A stretch of 49,298 nt of DNA from CAZHCA01 sp964530825 (lineage in GTDB: Bacteria; Bacteroidota; Bacteroidia; Chitinophagales; Saprospiraceae), in the NCBI GenBank assembly GCA_964530825.1, contig CAZHCA010000033.1:1-49298 (forward strand), in the 5' to 3' direction. The stretch's first letter is position 1. Every line of letters starts with the position of its first letter. Shown here piece by piece: positions 8,997 to 18,200 of this stretch. A program made the position numbers and the translations under genes. The notes under the pieces were generated by a model, which saw only the letters and a list, made by a program, of their open reading frames with translations, did no database searches and was not told the DNA's origin.

Positions 8997-9641
8997 ATGT
9001 CCACAAAAGAAGCGCCACTCATTCATATTAGCAGGGAAGAATGGGCCAACGTCGTCACCCATGGTTTGGGACTAGTATTGTGCCTGATTGGCGTGCCCTG
9101 GTTGCTGCACGAACTTGGTGGAAATGCCGACTGGTATCAGTGGTCCGGATTGTTAATCTACGGGCTTTCGCTAATCGCGGTATACGCCTCTTCGACTATT
9201 TACCACAGCCTGAAAGCTTATCCCTGGAGCAGAGTTTTACTCAAGATCGATCACATTGCTATTTATTTTTTGATCGCCGGGACGCACACGCCTTTTCTAC
9301 TTTATGGTATGGCCAATTCCTGGGGTTGGTTTTATCTTGCAGTGATCTGGGGTTTAGTTTTGGTTGGTATTTTTTACAAACTATTTTTTCTGGGGCGCTG
9401 GCCCTGGCTCTCGGTTAGCCTTTATTTGATAATGGGTTGGCTCGGAGCGATTACCTTGCCTCAAATGTGGGGGCAACTCGATACCCCCATTTTGGTTTGG
9501 GTACTTATCGGCGGTGTTAGCTACACCCTGGGAGTGGTTTTTTTCCTTTGGCACAAATTACCCTATCATCACGCTATTTGGCATCTCTTCGTGCTGGGCG
9601 GAAGTATTGGGCATTTCATCGCCATTGCGCAGCTGACTTAG
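8997..9641 (+). CDS. Hemolysin III / PAQR-family seven-TM protein (TrhA-like)
   Basis: A 214-residue, seven-transmembrane protein of the hemolysin-III/PAQR (YqfA/TrhA) family. Visible signatures are the first-helix NVVTHGLGL with a conserved His, SSTIYHSL, the AGTHTPF motif, and the C-terminal HLFVLGGSIGHFIAI with two further His. These histidines form the predicted metal site of the family, related to adiponectin-receptor hydrolases. TrhA homologues help keep membrane energetics and lipid fluidity; lytic activity is not implied. It is apparently monocistronic. Confidence 0.91.
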   Translation: MSTKEAPLIHISREEWANVVTHGLGLVLCLIGVPWLLHELGGNADWYQWSGLLIYGLSLIAVYASSTIYHSLKAYPWSRVLLKIDHIAIYFLIAGTHTPFLLYGMANSWGWFYLAVIWGLVLVGIFYKLFFLGRWPWLSVSLYLIMGWLGAITLPQMWGQLDTPILVWVLIGGVSYTLGVVFFLWHKLPYHHAIWHLFVLGGSIGHFIAIAQLT

Positions 9642-9871
9642 TTGCCTTTGGAATACTGCTCTTAGATTGTTAATTGGAGAGGTAGATCTTCGTGCCTGCA
9701 TACCCTAAAGAAAACGGTGGTACAACATATTCCAAATCGTAATGTGCGCCCGATCACATAGGACGTAAGATTGACTTTGTACATTCAACCTTCAGATTGC
9801 TCGACTGTTTTTATAGTCTATGTTTACGCTTTTGTAATCCCCCAAGATTGTTTAACCCAAAAAGTTGCACT

Positions 9872-10507
9872 ATGTCTCTAAAATTAGGAGAAATCGCACC
9901 CAACTTCCAAATTGCTACTACTGAAGGTGAAATTGACTTTCACCAGTATTTGGGCGACAGCTGGGGCGTACTGTACTCGCACCCTGCTGATTTTACGCCG
10001 GTATGTACGACCGAGCTGGGCCGTACAGCTGCCTTAATGGAAGAATTTAAAAAGCGAAATGTCAAGGTGCTGGCATTGAGTGTCGACCCGCTGGACTCCC
10101 ACAAAGAATGGGTGAAGGATATCGAAGAGACCCAAAATGTAAAAATGAACTTTCCGATCATTGCTGACGAGCATCGCAAGGTAGCTGAGCTCTACGACAT
10201 GATTCACCCCGATGCCGAAGAAAAGTTCACGGTACGTTCGGTATTCGTTATCGATCCGAATAAGAAAATCCGCCTCACCTTGACCTATCCGCCGTCAACG
10301 GGCCGAAACTTCCACGAAATCCTGCGCGTCATCGATTCGCTGCAGCTAACGGACAACTACAGCGTAGCGACGCCCGTCGATTGGGAAGATGGCGAAGAGG
10401 TGGTCATCTCGCCTGCCATTCCGAACGAGGAGGCCGACAAGAAATTCCCGAAAGGATACAAAGAAGTTAAACCGTATCTGCGCATGACGCCACAGCCGAA
10501 TAAGTGA
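9872..10507 (+). CDS. 1-Cys peroxiredoxin (Prx6 family)
   Basis: A 211-residue cytoplasmic peroxidase. The active-site loop HPADFTPVCTTELG carries the peroxidatic Cys45; no other cysteine occurs in the protein, so it is a true 1-Cys enzyme that needs an external thiol. The downstream RSVFVIDP and the C-terminal extension (YSVATPVDW...GYKEVKPYLR) are typical of the Prx6 subfamily, as is the length. The start at 9872 is chosen over 9797 because the family begins with M-x-L-x-x-GE and the upstream 25 residues are Cys-rich and not conserved. The role is reduction of H2O2 and organic hydroperoxides. It has a 230-nt leader with no other gene and is followed by a clear terminator. Confidence 0.95.
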   Translation: MSLKLGEIAPNFQIATTEGEIDFHQYLGDSWGVLYSHPADFTPVCTTELGRTAALMEEFKKRNVKVLALSVDPLDSHKEWVKDIEETQNVKMNFPIIADEHRKVAELYDMIHPDAEEKFTVRSVFVIDPNKKIRLTLTYPPSTGRNFHEILRVIDSLQLTDNYSVATPVDWEDGEEVVISPAIPNEEADKKFPKGYKEVKPYLRMTPQPNK

Positions 10508-10531
10508 TCTCAGTCAAAATCAAATAATAAG

Positions 10532-10571
10532 TAGGGGGGTGCTTATTTGCATTCCCCTATTCATTTTTCTC
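10532..10571 (+). terminator. Intrinsic terminator after the peroxiredoxin gene
   Basis: TAGGGGGGTGC (10532-10542) pairs with GCATTCCCCTA (10549-10559), 11 bp including two G-T wobbles, around the loop TTATTT. A T-rich tract (ttcattttt) follows. The right arm contains the stop codon of the convergent pseudogene. Confidence 0.85.
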
Positions 10572-12032
10572 CCTTTCAAGAGTTATCTCAACGCAGAATT
10601 GCTTATTCAATAATTCTTCAAAGTCCGTTCGATAGGGTTGGCTCCGGTCGAAAAATGGAGCTTCAAAGGAAGCATTCTGTATTTGTTCAGGAAAATCGAA
10701 GTTAGGCTGTACAGCCCTAAGTGCGCTCTGGTAATTACGAGCAGTCTGCACCCTGGCTTTTAATTCGGTCATTAGGTCAGCATCTGAAATAGTTTCAAAA
10801 TTGGAGCGTTCGGTCGATACGATGGCTTTAGCTTTTGGTGGTTGGTCAAGCCATTTTCGGCGTTCATGCCACAATACATTCCAAGCACCTTTGCGGTTGC
10901 CTTTACGGTAGCTTTATTCCCACTCTGCACCCCTAACAAAGAGCAGACGTTTGCCTTGCTATTCGATGAGTAATACCACGCTGCAATTGTGCTGTACTTT
11001 GCTCGACACTTCAGTTTGTAGTAGCCGTAGAGATCTTCGGGATTCGAAAGCTCTTCAGCCCGGAGAACCGCCATTGCGTAATCGCGAAAGGTGACATCTA
11101 CGGGAGGCAATAAGTCTAGGGGGCGTAAAACAGTGCGCTGCATGCGAATAAGTGTATTGTAAAAAGCTTGACCAGCTGCCTTGAGCATAGCTGTCTCGGT
11201 AGAGGCGGGCGGATCGCTGCGCCTTTCCATATATTGATGGGAAAATTTGAGAAGGATATCAAATTCAGCCACATCCGACATTTTCAAATCATTGATTGCT
11301 GACCTCAATTAAGGACGGTCGGCAACCGCAATGTTGATCAGAATGGAAGCCATACTCAGATCAGAACAATAGGTATTCATGATTTATCTTCGGAAGTCAT
11401 TGTTGCGTAGCAAGAGTAAAATAGCTGTGATATTACCCAGGTATTTATGGAATGCAGCAGTCTCAATATGGTGACTTTGTTTGTAATAGGTACGGATACC
11501 GTCGAGTATAGCGAGCCCAGATTCATGGTTAATTATGTCGACAGAAAGACATGTAAAAACCAGCTGGTTTTGATCTGAGTAACTAAAGTAGTAAAACTGA
11601 AGTGACCTGCTTTCGTGATCATAAAAGGCATTTCTACCATATCCAGCGTGGGCAACTAGGATCAGACGATTGCCCTTGAATCCCCAGGGAATACGACGTC
11701 CCATTCCTTGTGGTGCTTCAAAAAACTCCAGGGCATCCTCTACATAAACCCATAAATGCACCTAGTGGTATTGAAGTTGATTATCTTCGGAAAAATTTTG
11801 TTTGAGCACCTGCCCATTAGCAGTGAACGCGTTTTTCGGGGGTCCCAAATGGCTTTCTCCGCTAGAAGACCTGTAGTACGGTTGTAGTCGACTACTGCGA
11901 AACGGGCGCTGGTAGGACCATCTTGTAAGCTTGGATCCAGACGCACCTCGATCGGGTGGAATCCATATTTTGGATTTTTTCAGCTACGTATGGATCCTGA
12001 AGATAGGCATCTATGGAGAGAGAAGTTGACAT
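10557..12032 (-). pseudogene. Decayed gluzincin-type (M4-like) metalloprotease gene
   Basis: This looks like one broken gene of about 490 codons, reading from an ATG at 12032 down to 10557. Piecewise translation gives a continuous protein: MSTSLSIDAYLQDPYVAEK; then after a shift in an A-run near 11960, EVRLDPSLQDGPTSARFAV; then after a second A-run shift near 11830, FTANGQVLKQNFSED. An in-frame TAG follows at 11762-11764, then VHLWVYVEDALEFFE and the protease core. In-frame TAA codons sit at 11384-11386 and 11309-11311, then LRSAINDLKM...LPPVDVTFRDY. At least two more shifts occur between about 11010 and 10890 before the tail. The active site is also eroded: the HExxH-like motif reads HESGL (11513-11527), and the AAFHE...GD segment reads AAFHKYLGN. 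The call rests on my recall of the family pattern (HETGHA...AAFHE), so the family name is less certain than the pseudogene status. Confidence 0.82.
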
Positions 12033-12145
12033 GTACAGAATTTTATGTATACGTTTAAGATATAAAATTTATGTGGTCAAGGTGATCAGCTGTATGAGGT
12101 AATCGGTCCGGTTTTTCCTTGGCTATTGCAAGTTTAAGATATCGC

Positions 12146-12153
12146 ACCTTTGC
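12146..12153 (+). promoter_or_regulatory. Possible -7 box for the ion-channel gene
   Basis: CACCTTTG resembles the Bacteroidota -7 element TAnnTTTG (first base differs) and lies 25 nt before the chosen ATG at 12179; an ATTG about 20 nt upstream could serve as the -33 element. This is a pattern match only. Confidence 0.3.
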
Positions 12154-12178
12154 CATTATCATAACCTTAAACTCACCC

Positions 12179-12952
12179 ATGAAGCAATTTTTCCTTTCCG
12201 AGCGCAACATGATGATCGCTATCCTGATCAACTCGGTCATCATTTTCATGATGTACTTTCCCCAGTTCAAAGATGATTGGTGGCTCGAGGCGATCGATCA
12301 TCTGTTCATTTTCTTCTTTGTGTTAGAGGCTTTGGTGAAATTGTATGTATACAAGCCAAGGCAGTATTTCCAGCTTGGTTGGAACCGCTTTGATTTTATG
12401 ATTGTAGTGCTCACCTTACCCACTTTGCTCACCTCTATTTTGCCGATACCCAACACTGCCTTATTGGTTGTCCTGCGCCTGTTTCGCCTGGTGAGGCTGG
12501 TACGGTTTATCCGGTTCATTCCCAATTTATCCAAAATCATGAGCGGCTTAGGACGGGCACTCAAGGCCTCGGTATTTGTCCTGTTGGCTCTACTATTGTT
12601 CAACTTCCTGGTGGCGATCTTTTCCTGCCATTTTTTTAGTCATACTGAACCGGAGCTTTTCGGCGATCCCTTAATCTCGGCTTATTCTACTTTTCAGATG
12701 TTCACGGTAGAGGGTTGGAACGAAATCACGGATGCTACCACTGATGACTTACAGCATCCGATTTTTATTGGCCTTACGCGCTTTTACTTCGTGTTGGTCG
12801 TTCTGATCGGGGGTATCTTCGGCATGTCTTTAGCTAATGCCGTTTTTGTGGATGAAATGACAATGGATAACAATACCGATCTGGAAGGAAAGATCGAGGA
12901 GCTTAAACTAGAGATTTCTGAGTTGAAGGAATTATTGCGAGCAAAAGTCTGA
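12179..12952 (+). CDS. Single-domain voltage-gated cation channel (BacNav/BacCav family)
   Basis: A 257-residue ion-transport protein with six predicted TM helices, forming a homotetrameric channel. The S4 voltage sensor carries Arg at 100, 103, 106, 109 and 112 in R-x-x-R spacing. The pore loop between S5 and S6 gives the selectivity filter T176-V-E-G-W-N-E182 in FQMFTVEGWNEI. S6 (about 200-228) is followed by an acidic linker and a C-terminal coiled coil (LEGKIEELKLEISELKELL), the tetramerisation bundle of the family. NaChBac and NavAb, both sodium channels, have TLESW; a Gly after the filter Glu is reported for a native prokaryotic calcium channel (CavMr), so calcium permeability is possible here (inference). 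The start at 12179 fits the family; the ATG at 12119 adds 20 unlikely residues. Confidence 0.92.
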   Translation: MKQFFLSERNMMIAILINSVIIFMMYFPQFKDDWWLEAIDHLFIFFFVLEALVKLYVYKPRQYFQLGWNRFDFMIVVLTLPTLLTSILPIPNTALLVVLRLFRLVRLVRFIRFIPNLSKIMSGLGRALKASVFVLLALLLFNFLVAIFSCHFFSHTEPELFGDPLISAYSTFQMFTVEGWNEITDATTDDLQHPIFIGLTRFYFVLVVLIGGIFGMSLANAVFVDEMTMDNNTDLEGKIEELKLEISELKELLRAKV

Positions 12953-13013
12953 GGAGGGACCACCTGATTTATGGGGATTCCGTATCTTCATTTAATGTGA
13001 AAAATCTGACATT

Positions 13014-13556
13014 GTGAACTTCATCATATTTGATCTTGAGGCGACCTGCTGGTATGGAAGTCCGGCGTCAATGCGACAGGAAATTATTGAAATCGGGGCA
13101 GTGCGCTGCACCCCATACGGAGAAATTGAAGGGGTATTCAACCGTTTTATCCGGCCAGTCGTCAATCCAACCCTCTCGGCTTACTGCCAGGAACTCACTA
13201 CTATTCGTCAAGAAGATGTAAACCGTGCCAGCCTGTTTGACGAGGTAATCGAAGATTTTCAGGACTGGGCCGAGATCTTTGACGAAGACTACCTACTTTG
13301 TTCCTGGGGCAATTTTGATAAGCGCTTGCTGAAACAAGATTGTGACCTGCATGGTCTGGACGCGGATTGGGTAAACGCGCACATCAACATCAAACGGCAA
13401 TACATGGAAATCAAGCGGCTGCGTCGGCCCCGCGGACTCAAGGCAGCAGTAACTGCTGAAGGGTTCGAATTCACGGGCATCCATCACCGCGGTATTTCCG
13501 ATGCGGAGAACCTGGCTAAACTCTTCACTAAATACCTGGATGTTTGGCGGATTTAA
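13014..13556 (+). CDS. DEDDh 3'-5' exonuclease (Eri1/KapD-like)
   Basis: A 180-residue RNase-T/DnaQ-type exonuclease. Exo I is FDLEAT with Asp7 and Glu9. Exo II lies in LLCSWGNFDKRLL, with the Asp of NFD. Exo III is HHRGISDAENLAKL, with His158 and Asp163 (H-x4-D), so all DEDDh metal ligands are present. Length and the NFDKRLL motif match the short KapD/Eri1-like group, which trims 3' ends of RNA or DNA. The start is a GTG at 13014, immediately before the first beta-strand. It follows the channel gene by 61 nt and may be co-transcribed with it, but no functional link is obvious. Confidence 0.9.
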   Translation: MNFIIFDLEATCWYGSPASMRQEIIEIGAVRCTPYGEIEGVFNRFIRPVVNPTLSAYCQELTTIRQEDVNRASLFDEVIEDFQDWAEIFDEDYLLCSWGNFDKRLLKQDCDLHGLDADWVNAHINIKRQYMEIKRLRRPRGLKAAVTAEGFEFTGIHHRGISDAENLAKLFTKYLDVWRI

Positions 13557-13788
13557 GTTGGGGCAGACTACCGGATTTAACTTCGCTTACTCCAGTTACA
13601 AACTGCCAGACCGGTAGCCAGGCAAGATACCAGAGCGTTCTGGTTACCTTAAAGCAACAGAGATTTGCTGTGAGCACGATGGACTATTGGATTTTTAAGC
13701 TATTCCACGCGCTTATTTTTCCAGTCTGATGTCAACTTTATTTATAGGGTTTGGTATATTGTTATAAACCTAACCAAAACCAATACTC

Positions 13789-15144
13789 ATGGCCGTTCTT
13801 ACCCAGGAGCAGACCATTGAACAATTCATGGAAGGTCTGCAAAAGCGCAATCCGCACGAGCCGGAATTCCACCAGGCCGTAAAGGAATTCGCCGACGCGA
13901 TCATTCCTTTTATCAATGAGCATCCCAAGTACCAAGGACACGGACTTCTCGAGCGTCTGACGGAGCCCGACCGAGTGGTTTCCTTCCGCGTTACCTGGGT
14001 CGATGACGATGGCGCCGTACAGGTGAATAAAGGCTACCGGGTCCAATTCAACAATGCGATTGGCCCTTATAAAGGGGGACTTCGTTTCCATCCTTCGGTC
14101 AATCTTTCTATTCTCAAATTTCTGGGCTTCGAACAGATTTTCAAGAATAGCCTGACCACGCTTCCCATGGGTGGCGGCAAGGGAGGCGCTGACTTCAACC
14201 CCAAGGGTAAATCCGACGGGGAAATCATGCGTTTCTGCCAGGCTTTTATGATGGAACTTTTCCGCCACGTAGGTCCCGACACTGACGTTCCCGCCGGAGA
14301 TATTGGCGTAGGGGGCCGTGAAGTGGGCTATATGTATGGTATGTACAAGAAACTGCGCAACGAACACACCGGTGTACTGACTGGTAAGGGGCTTAATTTC
14401 GGCGGAAGTCAAATACGTCCTGAAGCCACGGGTTATGGCCTGATTTATTTTGTTGAAGAAATGTTACGAAACCAGGAGGACGGCATCGAAGGGCAGAAAG
14501 TAATCATTTCGGGTTCGGGTAATGTAGCGCAGTTTGCTGCTGAAAAGGTGATTGAATTGGGCGGTATCCTCCAGTCGCTGTCGGATTCTTCCGGCACCAT
14601 TTACGATAAAGAAGGTATTGACGCCGATAAGTTGGCCTGGATCAAGGAATTGAAAAATGTACGTCGCGGCCGAATAAAAGAGTATGCAGACGAGTTCAAC
14701 GCGGTATACATCGAGGGAGGTAAACCTTGGGATATTACCTGTGATATTGCTCTGCCCTGCGCCACCCAGAATGAGCTCGACGGAGAGCATGCCAAAAGCC
14801 TGGTTCAAAACGGTTGTCGGGTAGTTGCAGAAGGGGCTAATATGCCTGCTACGGCTGAAGCTATCGAAACCTTTCACGAAGCCGGCGTGCTATTTGCGCC
14901 CGGAAAGGCTTCCAATGCAGGCGGCGTAGCAACCTCCGGTTTGGAGATGTCGCAAAATAGCCAGCGCCTTTCCTGGACCCGCTACGAGGTAGATTGCAAA
15001 CTCAAGGAGATCATGCAGGGTATCCACCGCCAGTGCTTAGACTATAGCACCTCGATAGAGGGCAAGCCCAATTACCTGCACGGTGCTAACCTGGCCGGGT
15101 TCGTGAAGGTTGCCGACGCTATCATCGGGCAGGGCGTAATCTAG
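13789..15144 (+). CDS. gdhA: Glutamate dehydrogenase, hexameric NADP-type
   Basis: A 451-residue glutamate dehydrogenase that interconverts 2-oxoglutarate plus ammonia and glutamate. The N-terminal ELFV dimerisation domain contains PYKGGLRFHPSVN and LPMGGGKGGADFNPKGKS, with catalytic Lys131. The C-terminal Rossmann domain has VIISGSGNVAQFAAEKV, followed by ALPCATQNEL and VAEGANMPAT. Length and the LEMSQNSQRLSWT motif match the small hexameric NADP-dependent class (E. coli GdhA, about 447 residues), which usually works in ammonia assimilation. The cofactor is assigned by family resemblance. It is monocistronic, with a 230-nt leader upstream. Confidence 0.97.
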   Translation: MAVLTQEQTIEQFMEGLQKRNPHEPEFHQAVKEFADAIIPFINEHPKYQGHGLLERLTEPDRVVSFRVTWVDDDGAVQVNKGYRVQFNNAIGPYKGGLRFHPSVNLSILKFLGFEQIFKNSLTTLPMGGGKGGADFNPKGKSDGEIMRFCQAFMMELFRHVGPDTDVPAGDIGVGGREVGYMYGMYKKLRNEHTGVLTGKGLNFGGSQIRPEATGYGLIYFVEEMLRNQEDGIEGQKVIISGSGNVAQFAAEKVIELGGILQSLSDSSGTIYDKEGIDADKLAWIKELKNVRRGRIKEYADEFNAVYIEGGKPWDITCDIALPCATQNELDGEHAKSLVQNGCRVVAEGANMPATAEAIETFHEAGVLFAPGKASNAGGVATSGLEMSQNSQRLSWTRYEVDCKLKEIMQGIHRQCLDYSTSIEGKPNYLHGANLAGFVKVADAIIGQGVI

Positions 15145-15252
15145 GGTATGGCCGAAGAGGGCCGAGTGGCTAAAGCTATGCTATGTTTTTTATGCCTCAT
15201 CTGGCACGGGAAGATCATATTTTAGCTCAATAAAAATATTTTCAGGCACAAT

Positions 15253-18200
15253 CTAGTGCAGTAGCTTTTGTTCAAGAGCCAGACTGAAGTCATCTTCCAA
15301 CCTGATTGCAATCAGTTGGCGCAACTCGGCGTCGTCTCTGAACTCTCTGTTGATCTTTAAACGGGTATCCTTAATCGACTTTTCGTTTACCGTGCGTTGA
15401 TAGTTGGCTTTGTTGAAGAATCCCTTGCTACGCATTTGGCTGCTCCATTCTGGTGCGTCACTACTCAGGCGAACGAGGTAGTGTCCTGTTTTGCGATGAT
15501 TAGGGGTGGTCCAGGCCTGGTACCCGGCTTCAGGATGCAGGAACAGGGCTGCTCCGGGGCCAAAAATCTGCCATTCTACCCCGTACCACGTACCTTTTTC
15601 CTCCGTGTGTAGTATAGAACCCTCTTGTTCTTCGAAAGGCCTTTTGAAAAAGGTATTACCGCCCTGCTGGTCATTGGCCCAAATAAAGTAACCCTGAACC
15701 TCAAACCGTTTGCTTTTGATTAATTCGTGGTAAAAGGCCACGATTCGGTCCGGCATTCTTCCGCAAATCGAAAAAAAACACTTATCGATACCGGGCTGGT
15801 TGAAGCGAACCAGGTCCAGCTTAAAGCGAAAGAAATCATTTAACCACTGGTCAAGTTTTTCCTGCAATTGTTGATGGTAATCCTGCAGGTCCAGGCAAGC
15901 CAGATTAAGGTCGCGCTCAATATCAGTAATTTGATCTTTTAATTGTCTCAGTTTGTCTTGCAGGCTTTTCAAGGTGGTATAGCGGTAGACCTTTTTCTGA
16001 TCTTTCCAAAAGTGCTTTTCAGCTTCCTGCTCCATTTCCAGTTTTTCGAGGTCGGCCATGAGCTGAACGAAGAGGTAGCCTTCTTCTAAATGTAGTAGGT
16101 TGCTACGTTGCTGACTGGCGGCATCCGCTTCGGTTGTTTTTTTTAGTTCTTCGAATATCAGGTCCAGCGCCAGTGGGTCTGCTTCGACGTGAATATGCGG
16201 TCGTCCCTTTTCTAAGCTCACCTTTACGGTCAGGCGGTCGTCGTGATCGTGAAGGTTCAGCTGGCGCCCCAGCGGAACGAGCAGGTACTCCCGGATGGTC
16301 CGCTGCAGGTGCCGGGCCCCATAATGTGGATCGTATCCTTTATCTCCCAAAAATGCCAGAACTTCGGGTTCAATGTGCAGGTCGATATTACGGTGCCGGA
16401 TGCCCTCCAATTTCCGGACTTTTTCAATCTCCCGGTCGACTATACTACGCACCGTGGTTTTATCCAGGGGGGCAAAGGAGATGATCTGATCTATCCGGTT
16501 GAATAACTCCGGTCGGAAGGCCTTGCGAACGGCGCTTTCAAAATGGTTATGCACCCGCATTGCGTTAGAATCATTACCGATGGAGATCCTGTTGCCGCTC
16601 AAGGTATCTGCGCCAATATTGGAGGTCATGATAATTATGGTGCTGCAGAAATCACTCAATCGGCCACGGCCATCGGTAAGCCGACCATCATCCAGAATCT
16701 GGAGTAGTAGGTCCAGAAAGGTCTTGTCAGCTTTTTCGATTTCGTCAAAAAGCAATACGGTGAAGGGCATCCTCCGGATGGCGCTGGTCAGCAGTCCGTC
16801 CGAATAATAATTATATCCCGTGAGACGCAATACCGCGTATGGGCTGGAATACTCGGTCATGTCGAACCGTATCATTCGATTGGTATCGCCGAACATGAAG
16901 GTAGCCAATACCTTCGCCAGTTCGGTTTTTCCTACCCCGGTAGGGCCCACGAAAAGGAAGGAGGCGATTGGCTTTTTGCGAGAGTGCAGCGCTGTTTTTA
17001 CAGAGGCCAGGACATCGACAACCCCGTCGACAGCTGCTTCCTGACCAAAAATGACATTGTTAAATTTTTCCCGGATGCGCTGGGTATTCATGGGAATACT
17101 GGCATCGACCATAAAGACCGGCATGCCGGTGTCGTGGCAAAAGTGCTGAATGACTTCTGAAAGGCTGATCTGAATGGCTTGGTCCTTTTTGGATTCGGCA
17201 TTGGTGAGCATGCTTTGTAAAAACCGTATAGGTTTGCCAGGCATACCGGCATAGGGGGTAAAGCGCTGATTGAGACGGATAACCTCTTTGATTGCTTGCT
17301 CTTGGATACCCACTTTCTTGTCGCGGCTAAAGTGCTGGATCTTTTGTTGGATGATATACTCCAGTTCTTCCCGGGGCTCCTCCAGCCGGATAATGGTGAA
17401 AAGGCTTAGGTAATTCGAATGGCGGATCTCGATTTGGGCCAACTCCTCCTCGGTACATTCGGCAATCATGCTGATGTCGCCCCGGCTTAGGTAGGGGAGG
17501 AGGTAATCGCCAACGCTGGTGTCATTGCCGATGTACTGTCCAACTTCAAATAGACTCATGAGGTTGCGCACAAAAAGCCAGTCGGTGGTTTTGGCCAGCT
17601 CTTGACATACGTGCACGATGTTGTCTTCCCACCCCGAGTCCTGTGTGAGTTCTTTGATGAGCCTTGAGGCGGTGGTCTCCCAAACGTTTTTCGGGTGCTT
17701 CTTGTCGCGAAACCAACGCGATACCTCCCACACCAGCGCAGTTTTGCCTACACCGGAAGGACCGACTAACAGTACATTGCGCCCGAACTTACTTTCCATG
17801 GCCTTTCGCAATTGTCGCAGCTCTTCTGCCCGGCCAAAAACAACCTGTTCTTCGAAATGCAGTTGCTGGGCAACCCTCGGAAGCCAGAGGTCTTGGTGCT
17901 GTTCTCGGAAATACTGCACCTCGTCGGGGTAGGGGACTTGCAGGTGGATTTCGCTTTTCTCCAGTTCTATGGAATCGTACCACAATAGTGTGGCAATTTG
18001 ACGTACATCAGCTAACCGGCGATGAATGCTAAAGTCGCGCCGAACGCCTTCGGTTAAGTTTCGCTTGAGCTTTTTCTCACTGCCGGCAAATCCCTCCACT
18101 CCTAGGATGGGCACTATGCCCCAGTAGCCGTCTTCTAACTTCTGATAGAAATAATCGAACAGGATGGAAAATTCCGGGTAGCTCAAGCGATCGGGTGCGC

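Noticed and set aside
13461..13480. GGTTCGAATT-like tRNA T-arm pattern.
   Set aside because: It lies within the DEDDh exonuclease coding sequence, with no cloverleaf around it.
13762..14412. A 216-residue minus-strand ORF opposite gdhA.
   Set aside because: It is a codon-bias shadow of the strongly conserved gdhA frame.
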